A stretch of DNA of 64,000 nucleotides from the NCBI GenBank assembly GCA_005784505.1, contig VCAZ01000008.1, positions 10,161,263 through 10,225,262 on the forward strand. The letters are read 5' to 3'. The DNA is from Bagarius yarrelli (taxonomy: Eukaryota; Chordata; Actinopteri; Siluriformes; Sisoridae). The position numbers were made by a program, and so were the translations under genes. Position 1 is the first letter of the stretch; each line of letters begins with the position of its first letter. Positions 12,529 through 23,500 of this stretch are shown one piece after another. Below the pieces are notes generated by a model, which did no database searches, had not been told where the DNA came from, and saw only the letters and a list, made by a program, of their open reading frames with translations.

Positions 12529-12894
12529 GCGCTCTCTCTGTCTCTCTCTTTCCACCGCAGTTATGAGGTGGACTGAAGCGTGCTGCACTATTCCCGTTTG
12601 GAAAATAAAAAACACAGCGAGGTTCTGCTCTCCAGCAACCTGCTGACAGGAATTTCTCCCGCTGGATCCTGATGAATTCCATGTCATTCTTCTCTTTTTG
12701 GACACAAGGCCATGCGTGGCAGGTCGGGGCAGCTGGGTCCCATCCGTCTAAAACTCAGGAGAGCAATGGACCTATCATAAGGGGGGGTGGATGAATGTAA
12801 CACACACCACACACACACTGACAGTTAAACAAGAAAAAGGGTTACAGGATATTTGCAGAATTCATTTTGCCAATTTGCAATTCATTTTCTATAT
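12063..12894. other. unique stretch with (TC)n
   Basis: The (TC)n tract at 12475-12549 creates spurious Leu/Ser and Arg/Glu frames. Flanking blocks 12120-12330 and 12560-12750 are unique and GC-richer than the area. No gene recognised. Confidence 0.45.
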
Positions 12895-13218
12895 TTGCTT
12901 ATTCCTAACTCAGGGTCACAGGGATCTGATGGAGTTTATCCCAAGCGTCTCTGAGAGGGTAAAAGGCAGGAGGGGGACACCCTGGACAGGTCGCCAGTCC
13001 ATCACAGGGTCACAAACTCACTCACATCCACTCCTATGAGCAATTTAGAATCACCATCTAACATACATGTTTAAACTGTGGGAGGAAACCGGAGAACCCC
13101 ACGCAAGCACAGGGAGAACATACAAACAACACACAGAAAGACCCCTGCAAGGGAATCGAACCCGGGCCTTTTTGCTGTGAGGAATCAGTGCTAATCACTA
13201 AGCCACTGTGCTGCCCCA
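12895..13218 (-). mobile_element. SINE family B copy
   Basis: In window order: CTAACTCAGGGTCACAGGGA, ACACCCTGGACAGGTCGCCA, TGTGGGAGGAAACCGGAGAA, AACACACAGAAAGACCCCTG, GGGAATCGAACCCGGGCC, and the reversed tRNA-like head ending GCTAATCACTAAGCCACTGT. Nearly full length. Confidence 0.85.
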
Positions 13219-13710
13219 ATTTGCCTTAAAAAAAATTTCATATAGTTTACAGATCTCAGATCTCGATGCTAATTGGTCAGAAGGTTTGTACTTGTTTAGT
13301 CTAAGTTTTATACTAATGGGTATCGACCAATCAGAAGGACTTGGATATTTTTTTCTTTATTTAAAAGGTTGTTACTTAACAATAACCAAACCTCTTTTTG
13401 GGAAGATGTTTAACATTTATTGAAGGAGTCTCCAGTTTCAGTGGGTCGTCACAAAAAGTTTAAATGATGAAATTTCCATCTTATAGTTTGCTTTCTTACA
13501 AAACAAGAAGCTGGTGAATGAGTGACGGTTCACAGCTGCTGTAACATAAGTAATAACAGGAACTTAATGTATCACAACATGTAACTAAATAAAGTTTGCT
13601 GTTCTGTGAGTTTGTTAACTTTTAGCACTTCCTGCTACTGGAAAAGAAATATCTTCAGTCTGGAACAGTGGCTTTAATTTGCACCACAACAATTTAAAGT
13701 TACAGAACTT

Positions 13711-13881
13711 GGCATGCGTCCTTATCCAGAGTGACTTACATTTATCTCTGTTATATACTGAAGAAGTTTTGGGTTAAAGGTCTTGCTCAGGGCTCCAATG
13801 GCGGCAATTTGGTGGTGCTGGGAATCGAACCCTGATCTTCCAATTAGCAGTCCAGCACCTTTACCATTTTCTACCACTTCC
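13711..13881 (-). mobile_element. SINE family A copy
   Basis: Reversed tail (CGTCCTTATCCAGAGTGACT), middle (GGTCTTGCTCAGGGCTCCAA), B box (GGGAATCGAACCC) and head (CCAATTAGCAGTCCAGCACC). Confidence 0.88.
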
Positions 13882-14025
13882 CACGTTTAGCGGAGTCTTT
13901 GTTTGTTTATCTCATTTATTAATATTATACAATTTTTGATTATTTAATTATCTATGCATTTGCTTTGTGGCTAAGGATTTTTAATTTTTTTCTGGAGGCA
14001 TTTTTATATATCGGTCTGTTTGTAC

Positions 14026-14726
14026 CAGTGGTGGGCCGTGCATTTAGTACCTAGGCCATTAATGGGGACTCCTCAAAGGCTGTAAGCCAGTGGTACCACT
14101 TGTAGGCACTGGTCTTTCTCAGGCTGATACGATCTAGTTATCTCCGGGGTTAGCTGAACTTTCCTTACGATGTCTAGCCTTTCTGGAAAAGTCCACCATT
14201 AATTAATTCCTCCTCCTCCTCCGTCAGCCATTACGAGTGTAAAAATTCGAATTCAACTGTATTAATGTGTTCAAATCACTACAGACGTGTTTCGCTGGTC
14301 AAACTTGGCTGTAACAGTTTTGTTCTGATTAACCAATCAGAGGACTGAAAATGCTGACATTATTGTGGCCCAGCTAGATGGTGCCGTAAGGTGAATTTAA
14401 AATCTGATTGGTTAAAGAAACAGTCCCACTGCTAATATAGTTTAAGTTCTATGGGCAGCACTACTAATCTGAAGTCTTTGACAGATTAGATTAACATGGC
14501 AGCACATAAAAACTCAAATCTGATTGGAAAAATCTAACATCCACATACACATACTGGAAGCAGTGCAGCAAGAGAAACACTATAAAATAAAGAGAATAAA
14601 CTATAAATTAATACAATTTAATGGAACAAATATTAGAATTTAGGTTGTAAATGTAGGTCAGTGCTTCTAATAGTGTTTAGAACAGCATTAGAATTAGGAC
14701 ATACTGACCCTGACAGCCCACCACTG
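14026..14726. mobile_element. hAT-type MITE with 8-bp target-site duplication
   Basis: The terminal inverted repeats are CAGTGGTGGGC at 14026 and GCCCACCACTG ending at 14726. They are flanked by GTTTGTAC (14018-14025) and GTTTATAC (14727-14734), an 8-bp duplication with one mismatch, as hAT elements make. About 700 bp, no transposase frame, so non-autonomous. Confidence 0.85.
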
Positions 14727-15129
14727 GTTTATACATCCTAAAGAGTCTCTCTCTCGTGTGAATATCTAGAATATTTGTTCGTGCATCCTAACACATTTGT
14801 AATCTTTAATGCCTTGTAAGTGGATTATACTGTAGTCCCAGTCCCAGGATTCATAAATAAGAAGAATAAACAAATCAAACTAGTGTGTGATGTTGGTTCG
14901 AAAGTCCTCCAGCGTCGTCTCTTCTTAGACTCTTCGTCTCTAAAGGATTACTCTGTACTTGTGTACTATCAGTACGCCATAACACTGTCTGTGTTTGTCC
15001 TAGATAACACAACAAAGAGGCAAGTAAATACTGGAGCATCATGTAATTGCCACAGGGGGCATGTAATGTTATCACAGCTGAAAAAAAACATATTTTTACT
15101 AACATTCTAACATTTAGGATTAAAGTAAC

Positions 15130-15131
<2 letters not shown>

Positions 15132-15191
<60 letters not shown>
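15132..15191. repeat. (GT)n microsatellite
   Basis: Pure 60-base dinucleotide tract in an otherwise unremarkable region (14735-16074), in which I see no gene or other repeat. Confidence 0.97.
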
Positions 15192-15192
<1 letters not shown>

Positions 15193-16368
15193 GATCGCAA
15201 AAATTAAATAAAATGAACTTCCAGTAAGTAAATGTATTGTATCTATTGTTGTCGCAGTTCCGTAAGATTTTCTGGGATATGTCGCCCCCTAATGGTGTGA
15301 ATACATACCTGCGGCGGTTCCCTCTGGCTGGACACATTAATATTTAATATTTCATTAAACTGGTGCCTCTGTTCTGTGCTTCATCTACATAAAACATAAG
15401 CACTTCATTTCTGGACCACAGCAGCCATCAAATAATGCTAAACTACAGGCTTTGGCTCCGTTTATCTTCCTTTTCTTCCAGTAAAAATCAAATTCAATCG
15501 AAGATGTTTAAAAGTTCAAGTTTAAAGTTAAACGCTGGCTTGGGTTAATTTTTTAATGCTAGTAGTGTTTAAAAGTTCTTTTGCCAGCTTAGGATAGGTT
15601 AGCTTACAGTGCCATTATTTTATATAATATACACTTACGTCAAATTTAGCTACTTTAGCTAACTAGCAAATGTTGGCAGACTAGCGATATTGAGTTAGCA
15701 GTTAGCTAAACATGTTCTAATGTAATCTAATGCTCAATATCTATGCTACTTATGCCAACAGTGTAGTAAACCATTAAGCCATATTTACTATAAAACTGTT
15801 GCGCAACATGTTGGTTTTTTATTTCTTATTTCAATGAGAAGCATTTCCAGCTAACGAAACTAATTCTCTGTTTCCAGGATTTTATTTATTTGTTGTAAAA
15901 TTGAAACGTACATCATTTTATATTACTTTGGACTGTAATTTAAAAGTAACTCTAACAGACATTCACTTAAGATTAAAACCAGATTAATGCAAAATGTTTG
16001 AAAACTGAGACCAAAAACTGAGCACTGCGGTCTCTAAAGCACTAACATCATTTTGAAAATGCTGACATTTTGGCGGTATTTACACTGCATGTTATTAGAT
16101 GACTCAATTTGGATTTTTTTCCTCTAATGTTGCACAGATGGGATGGGATATGACCCGAAACAGTGAAAGCGGAAAAAAGCACACGGATTCTGATTTTTTT
16201 TCAGATAGGTTTCAGGCCTCATTCATATGTGGTAATAAATGGGAAGTGAATCGGATACGTGTAATTACGTCTGCCATGTAAGCAAACAGATCAGATTTTC
16301 ACCTGTCAATGTGAATCGAACGTCTTTAAATAAGCGACCATGGCGCATGATGTCAACTCAGTTGGACA

Positions 16369-16373
<5 letters not shown>

Positions 16374-16427
<54 letters not shown>
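16374..16427. repeat. (AT)n microsatellite
   Basis: Pure AT run that leads into ACACACACATACATTTACAG, the reversed tail of the adjacent SINE. Confidence 0.97.
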
Positions 16428-16437
<10 letters not shown>

Positions 16438-16438
<1 letters not shown>

Positions 16439-16607
16439 TACATTTACAGCATTTAGCAGACGTCCTTATCCAGAGCGACTTTTATCTCATTTATACAACT
16501 GAGCAATCAGGGATTAAGGGCCTTGCTGAGGGGCCCAACAGGGATGGCTTGGTGGAGCTGGGAAGTAGTTAGTAGTCCAACACCTTAACCATGAGCCACC
16601 ACGTCAC
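16438..16607 (-). mobile_element. SINE family A copy nested between two (TA)n runs
   Basis: Reversed tail (TTTACAGCATTTAGCAGACG), GGGCCTTGCTGAGGGGCCCA and head (CAACACCTTAACCATGAGCC). Part of the B-box region is deleted. It lies inside the larger element at 16075-16990. Confidence 0.88.
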
Positions 16608-16622
16608 CCCCCCGTCACCCGT

Positions 16623-16624
<2 letters not shown>

Positions 16625-16706
<82 letters not shown>
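16625..16706. repeat. (TA)n microsatellite
   Basis: About 80 bases of pure TA, on the head side of the nested SINE. Confidence 0.97.
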
Positions 16707-16711
<5 letters not shown>

Positions 16712-17080
16712 CCTACTGGCAAAACAATAAACAAAAAATTGTTTTGCCAACCATTAAACTTGGTTCAGAAAGTAATATACTGAATAATCATTTTGTCCAC
16801 CATTTTGACTTTCTTTTCCGGTCAGTGCGTCTACATTGGGTTGTTTTGTCGTATATAGTGTAAATGCCAATATCGGATACGGGTCAATTTTTAAAAAGGA
16901 TGTAAGCAGGTCATCAAAATAAATCAGATATGATCACAAAATCGAAAATGGACATCAAGATCTGCAGTGTACATGCAGGCTAAATCAATAGCACTTAACC
17001 TTCTGGCCGTTATGTGTCCCCCTGGTGGATCGTAGGCCCAATAACTGCTTAGATAGATAGAAAAGCAGTTAGATAGGTAG

Positions 17081-17098
17081 AGAGAGAGAGAGAGAGAG

Positions 17099-17139
<41 letters not shown>
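17081..17139. repeat. (GA)n microsatellite
   Basis: GA tract with one GCA interruption, preceded by short TAGA units. Confidence 0.95.
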
Positions 17140-17140
<1 letters not shown>

Positions 17141-18860
17141 TGTGAGTAGGATGGGTGGGAGGAATCTATGATGATTTTGTGTGCTCAAACTTAAATTTCT
17201 TTCCCAGTGATCAAAACATGATCTTAAATTTCAGCTATACTCGAGCTCTCAAGTCAATATTTTCGAAAGGCCCGAGAGATTCAAGTGTTTTACAGAAAAA
17301 AAATCTCAGTCTGTCCCTGACAATAGTGATCATAGACACTCCTCCAGCTACACGGTCTCGGATTACACCCTCTAAGGGGCCTGCACAGGGCTGTGTATAG
17401 TATTAGCACCCCCATGGGTTATGATGCAGCTGAGGAGTTCCCACGATTTATTTTCCTCCTATTTACGCTGCATGTAAAACTCTGGAACTTGAACGAGAGA
17501 TTGGTGACATAGGGTAACATAACATTTTCAGTCTGAGATGTAAACACTGTAAATGTTTCTGTAAGTGATTTGTAAATTTTACATTTGTCTGTGGTCACTT
17601 TAACGCTGTTTAGGACAGCAGTGCCGCCCACCATTGACAGGCAAGTCGCTGCTCTGTCTATTGGCCTGGTGCTGAGGGTAATAATTAAGATGCAGATTGA
17701 CCAGTGTTTGGGTACATGAGTGATCAGTGGTGGTGTACGAAAGGTGAGAAAGGTAAACGGAACGCAGACACACACAGAATGAATAGCAACTGAAAAACAG
17801 CACAAATGCCCAACATAGTCTGGATTGGGTTTACAGAATGGAAGCCTGGAGAAGCTCTAATGTCTTTTGGGTTGGTTTCCATTATCTTAGTGGCATAGCA
17901 TTCCCAAAACATTCAGTAATGTCCTTAACAGTTGTGTAAACGTTAGTAAAATAATGTTTTTAGAATGTTCGTGTGACGTTAAAAGAAAACGTTTTTGTTT
18001 TGTTAGCTGGGCTACCTGCCTGACCACCTCACTATGTTCCATCCTCAGCTGTCTGTCTGTAGGTTTCTGTGCTAAATAAATCTGCTAAGCTTTGGTTTTA
18101 TTTCCGTAATGCAGCTCGTGTTGGGCAAATTTAACACAACACACATTAATAAGAAGATTTGGGGGCCCAACTGAAAAAATATATATCGGTGTGGGGCCCT
18201 ACTGCCTATACAGTATAACTGCTGGATTTTGTGTGGCACCCTGGGCATTGGGTGCCCCCTATAATTGTCACCACCTTTCAGCCCACTACCGATGGCCCTC
18301 TGCGTACAAAACGTACACCACCAGAATACTGCTCCTTTAGTTAAACAATACTGACATCTAGTGAACCGAATATATATTTTTTACAAACATGAAAACAACC
18401 TGTAGTGGGCAGCAAACAGTAATACATACTAAAGAAGTAAAATAAACAAATAAAAAGGAAGATAAATTAAAAAATGTATATATACACACTAAATATATAT
18501 AATATTCTTTTTTTTCTTAACAATTATACAAAACAGTATTAGATTTGTGGAATAAAGATCTGCATAATTTGCTTTATTAATTTAACTTTTTAGATTAGTA
18601 AATAATTAAATATTAAAATAATGTGCTTATTTTTTATTTTGAAACTTTATCTGAATCTTAAATTAGGAACAAATTAAACAATAGATAATAAAATATAATT
18701 CACAGCACCAATACACTTTTAAATGTAAATCTTTAAGAGTGATTAAAAATTACAGTAATGTGTTTATTTGTATTTAATAATTTTTATATAAATAATTTAA
18801 ATAATGGAATATAAAAAAAAATATTTTTGCATAATTCACACCACCACCATTAAACATTGA
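17140..18860. other. non-coding stretch, AT-rich to the right
   Basis: No gene recognised. The 128-codon open frame on the - strand at 17419-17805 has no domain I know. 18430-18860 is highly AT-rich. Confidence 0.45.
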
Positions 18861-18866
18861 AATGTA

Positions 18867-18938
18867 ATAATAATAATAATAATAATCATAATAATAGCAA
18901 TATAATAATAATAATTATTATTATTATTATCATGGTCA

Positions 18939-18978
<40 letters not shown>

Positions 18979-19035
18979 CTGCAAACCTCTTCTTGTGTTT
19001 GTTCTTTTTATTATTATTATTATTATTATTATTTA
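18867..19035. repeat. (AAT)/(ATT)n trinucleotide tracts
   Basis: AATAAT runs at 18867-18910 pass into ATTATT runs at 18915-18978 and 19006-19034, so the two halves are complementary and could pair. Confidence 0.9.
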
Positions 19036-19659
19036 GATCTTCACTAATTACTTAACATTTTTAAAGAAATAAAAAAAAACGTTATGATTTTTGGAGTTTG
19101 TTGCTTTATTTCTAATCATTATATAAAATGCATTTTTCTATGAATTATATACAATTATACATTATATATAATGTATTTTAATCAAATTATAAAATGTGTT
19201 CACCAATAAAATAAAGTATTCATTTCAACTGGAACGCTCTAGTTGTGTGGACGTCATGCAGCCCGCCATGCAGGATTGTATGCAGGGGCAACCGGGTCAT
19301 ATGTGTAACACGTGTGTGTGTTTTTGGTGCTGCGGAATTTTTAACCCGGGTTTGGAAAAGCTTATTAAGGTGTGTATTTATTGCCTGTGTGTTTAGGTGC
19401 GTAATTTAATTATATATGATATATATTTATAATAACATTTCCATAAACACCATCACGAATTAAACATAATGTTAAATTAAAAAAAAAAAACTTTTACGTA
19501 ATACGTGTTTTAATTGTTTTACATACGGAAGTTTAAGCAGACGAAATATGGGATGAGAAAATATCATTACAAACCCGGTTAAAAAAACCTTATTTAAGAA
19601 AATACCACTTTTGCCCCTATCTACCCCGCAAACAGGCCCGTTGCTCAACTCGGCCGCTT
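19036..19659. other. AT-rich upstream flank of pard6g
   Basis: AT-rich except for a denser block at 19220-19400 (includes CATGCAGCCCGCCATGCAGG). No repeat family or gene recognised. Confidence 0.4.
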
Positions 19660-20014
19660 TTTGGGGAGGGATTGAGAGAGAGAGAGAGAGAGAGATCCAT
19701 GATGTCATTCTAAAAAGTTTTCTCTCTCTCTCTCTCTCTCTCTCTCCCCCCTTCTCCCCCCCCCCTCTCTCTCCCTCCCTCCCCTCCCTGTAGGCAGAGG
19801 CGGTGATTTTACCCTCCTTCCACATCTAGTTTTTTTTCCCCCCTGAAGTTTGTTGAACTGTTCACAAGAGTCAAGATCGGAATAGTCGAGGATTATCCTT
19901 GGATTTATACACACACACACACAGAGGGGAAAAAAACCCCACGTATATATAGTACATATACACGTATATAGAGTTGGAAGCGGACCACATTGAGACCATC
20001 GAGGCGTCAAAAAA
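19660..20014 (+). promoter_or_regulatory. pard6g: pard6g 5' UTR/proximal promoter
   Basis: This segment directly precedes the first ATG. It contains a (GA)n run at 19674-19695 and a (TC)n run at about 19720-19746 that are complementary across a 25-base spacer. C-rich CT tracts follow to 19790. TATA-like motifs lie at 19943-19952 and 19973-19980. The transcription start is not determinable from the sequence. Confidence 0.4.
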
Positions 20015-20089
20015 ATGAATCGGAGTTTTAATAGTAAAGCGCAGACTTTGCGCCAGTCGGACCTGGACGCGGTGGAAGTCAAAAGCAAA
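20015..20089 (+). CDS. pard6g: pard6g coding exon 1
   Basis: This exon encodes the 25 N-terminal residues, MNRSF to VEVKSK. The ATG is preceded by a run of A. The donor follows codon AAA as GTGAGT at 20090, phase 0. Residues EVKSK form the first strand of the PB1 domain; family structures place a conserved basic lysine here that contacts the acidic loop of atypical PKC. It is too short to stand out as an ORF. It was placed by matching the conserved EVKSK-(F/Y)GAEFRRF junction to exon 2. Confidence 0.93.
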
Positions 20090-20135
20090 GTGAGTAAAAC
20101 AGCTTTCATTCCTATCGACCCTTTAAACAATCCCG

Positions 20136-20166
<31 letters not shown>

Positions 20167-20472
20167 TTTTTATTAGTGTTTACACACATTTATCCCGGAT
20201 CTGTTCCTGTGCTATAAAAAGCGCCCGGGTTTTAATCCGATTTATTTTTTGTTTTAACGTATGTGTGAATGCGGATTTGACTGGAGCGCCAGATTAACCT
20301 GACGGCACGTACTACTAAATCCCGATGGATTAAAGTTGTTATGAACAAAATTCCAAACGTCTTTTCAGATGTACAAATTGTTGATGAGGTAAAAAAAAAA
20401 TCTGAAGGTTGGAGACCATTTTTTATTTTCCAAACTTCCGTACACTGTAGATCAAAACCCTAATTAAAAGGG

Positions 20473-20564
<92 letters not shown>

Positions 20565-23500
20565 GCCATTATTCTATATCCTTAGAACTCCTTATACATT
20601 AAATAATAACACATCAGCCTTTTATTGAAATAATTTATTACCTATATATTCTCAACTTTAATCCACAATTTGTTTCCCTCCTTTTCCACTAATTAGACTA
20701 ATAAAACCAAAATACGGCAAGTTACTCATAAACCTCTGTTGAATCTTTACCCCTGACACTGGAGACTCCTTCCATTAAAGAAAAGTAAACACACCGGGTT
20801 CCTGTGTATGCCGTTACTATAGAAACGATGACGATTATAAATCTGACAAAAGGTCTTTTATCTAAACAGCTGATAGATGTTAGTTCACCGTGTCAGTTAT
20901 TACTCGTGCTATACATGGCGGTTACTTCCTGCGATTTTGTGTATATATTATTATATACATACTGCGTTCGACTTTTATAACTTTTAAGTGCGTCATAATT
21001 ACAAGTACAACACAATTTTTGCAACGTATTTATGCTCATTACACAAAAGATTATAGGAGAAGTGGTGGCTCAGTGGTTAAGACATTGGACTGATAAATGG
21101 AAGTCCAGGGTTTGATTCCCAGCACCACCAAGCCACCACTGCTGGGCCCCTCCAATTGCTTAGTTGTATGAAAAAAAGAGAGAAATGTAAGTGACTCTGG
21201 ATGAGTGCGTCTCCCAAATGCTGTAAATGTTAATCAGATACCAAAAAGCTTTGATAGATTTACAAACACAGGGGCGCCATTACAAATTTGAAGCCATATA
21301 CAGTAAATGAATATGAGTTTGGGCCCCCAGCCACACCTATTCCGCGCTGTAACTACCAATAAAACAGATATCTGGGGGCCCCTAAAGTGCCTTGGCCCTT
21401 AGAATCGTCCTAACCACCCCTCTCAGTGGCACCCCTGTATCAACACCATTTTTAAGTCGCAACATTACACCCTGCTGTAGATACTACTATAAACTTTGCT
21501 TCTTTTACCACACCAGTTTTATTACTTTAGCTCATTGCTAAGCTATCCATGCTTGTGAATCAGGACTGGGAAACTGGAAACTGGAAATCTGGTCATGTGT
21601 TTCTTTAGTAAAACCCCAAGCATTGGCTGGCCCCCCTGACTGGCCTAATAGATACTGAGATATCATCATACACTGTGTTGTGACTGGTCCAAATTGGTGG
21701 GTGAAAACAGCCCACCATATTTCCTATTATTGCATTTAATAATTTATAACAGAAGCCTGAACGCTTGCTGCTACTGGTATCTATGAAGGAACCCCTATGA
21801 AGGAACCCAGTGTCTGTATCTAAAGAAGACAAGAGGGTTCTCTTTACATCTGCAAAGATAGTTTAGATCTGAATGCAGAAATGGTCCGGATTAACCTGCT
21901 GTCTCTTTCGAAAGGACGAGACGAATGAAAGGACAAATACTCAAAAGTGTGAATGGCCGAAACTGACCTGGCCTGTTAGGCATGAGGGTCCAGTCTGGAG
22001 GGACAACTCTCGGTCTTGTGATTACAGGTTTCACCCACTCACAACCTTTTTGTTGTTAAATCCTTGGTTAGTTGTCTTGTGTTTGGTCTGTACGGAATTA
22101 CCGCCTGTTGTTGTTAGTATAAATAGTTGGATTTGTGGTCGGCAGAAATGTTGCCCACTTGTGGATCTTGCGCTTTGGAGTCATTTAATTGCTGAGGTTT
22201 TGTTCGTAATTATGACTTTTGGGTTTAGTTCTAAATTGAGTGAAGCAAAACACTTCAAAAACATTTCTGGCTTTCAGCAGATGCCCTTATCCAGATCGAC
22301 TTATATTTATCTAATTTTTTAAAAACTGAGCAGTTGAGGATTAAGGGCCTTGCTTAAGGGCCCTTCAGAGTCAGCGTGGTGATGCTGGGAGTTCTACTTC
22401 TTCTTATCAGCAGTACAACATCCTAAACACTAAGCTACCTCTCTACCTGCTAGGGGTTCGCCACAGCGAATCATCTGTCTCCAATTAACCCTATTCTCTA
22501 CATCCTCTTCCATCACACCCACTAACTTCATGTCCTTATTTATCGCATCCATATACCTCCTCTTTGGTCCTATACCTTCTCTTAGGTAGCTTCATTTCAA
22601 ACATCTCCCATCAATATATTTACTATCCCTCCTCTATACATGTCCAAACCACCTCAATCTGTCTTCCATGACTTTCTCCCCAAAACATCTAAAATGAGCC
22701 GTCCTCCTAATGAACTCGTTTCTAATTCTGTCCAACCTCGTCACTCCCAAAGAAAACCTCAACATCTTCAACTCTTTCAGTTCTGCCACCTGTCTCTTCC
22801 TCAGCACCACCATCTCTAAACCATACATCATAGCTGGTCTCACCACTGTCTCTAAACCATACATCATAGCTGGTCCCACCACTGTCTCTAAACCATACAT
22901 CATAGCTAGTCATCACCACTGTCCTCTACACCTCATACATCATAGCTGGTCTCACCACTGTCTCTAAACCATACATCATAGCTGGTCTCACCACTGTCTC
23001 TAAACCATACATCATAGCTGGTCTCACCACTGTCTCTAAACCGTACATACTTCATAGCTGGTCTCACCACTGTCTCTAAAACCGTACATAGCATCTCAGC
23101 TGGTCTCACCACTGTCTCTAAACCATACATCATAGCTGGTCTCACCACTGTCTCTAACTCTAAACCGTACATCTATCATAGCTGGTCTCACCACTGTCTC
23201 TAAACCATACTTCATATAGCTGGTCTCACCACTGTCTCTAAACCGTACATCATAGCTGGTCTCATCCACTGTCTCCTAAACCGTATACTTCATAGCTGGT
23301 CTCACCACTGTCCTCTAAACCATACTTCATAGCTGGTCTCACCACTGTCTCTAAACCATACTTCATACTGTCTCACCACTGTCCTCTAAACCACACTCAT
23401 AGCTGGTCTCACTACTGTCTCTAAACCGTACATCATAGCTGGTCTCACCACTGTCTCTAAACCATACATCATAGCTGGTCTCACCACTGTCTCTAAACCA

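Larger units (their letters stand above)
16075..16990. mobile_element. dispersed non-autonomous element, copy 1, interrupted by a SINE
   Basis: 16130-16360 and 16790-16990 match 31565-31780 and 32005-32200 in order (for example CAGATCAGATTTTCACCTGT and AGATCTGCAGTGTA). The outer ends TTTACACTGCATGT and GCAGTGTACATGCAGG are roughly inverted copies, as in a DNA-transposon derivative. Two (TA)n runs and a SINE A sit in the middle. Confidence 0.75.

Noticed and set aside
17419..17805. 128-codon open frame on the - strand
   Set aside because: No domain recognised and no supporting gene structure nearby.
18160..18300. Fourth copy of dispersed repeat family C
   Set aside because: It shares G/C-rich GGGGCCC words but not the ordered AATAAAACAGAT core, so relationship is not supported.
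21873..22322. 149-codon open frame on the + strand
   Set aside because: It runs into a SINE tail and shows no domain; chance ORF in non-coding DNA.
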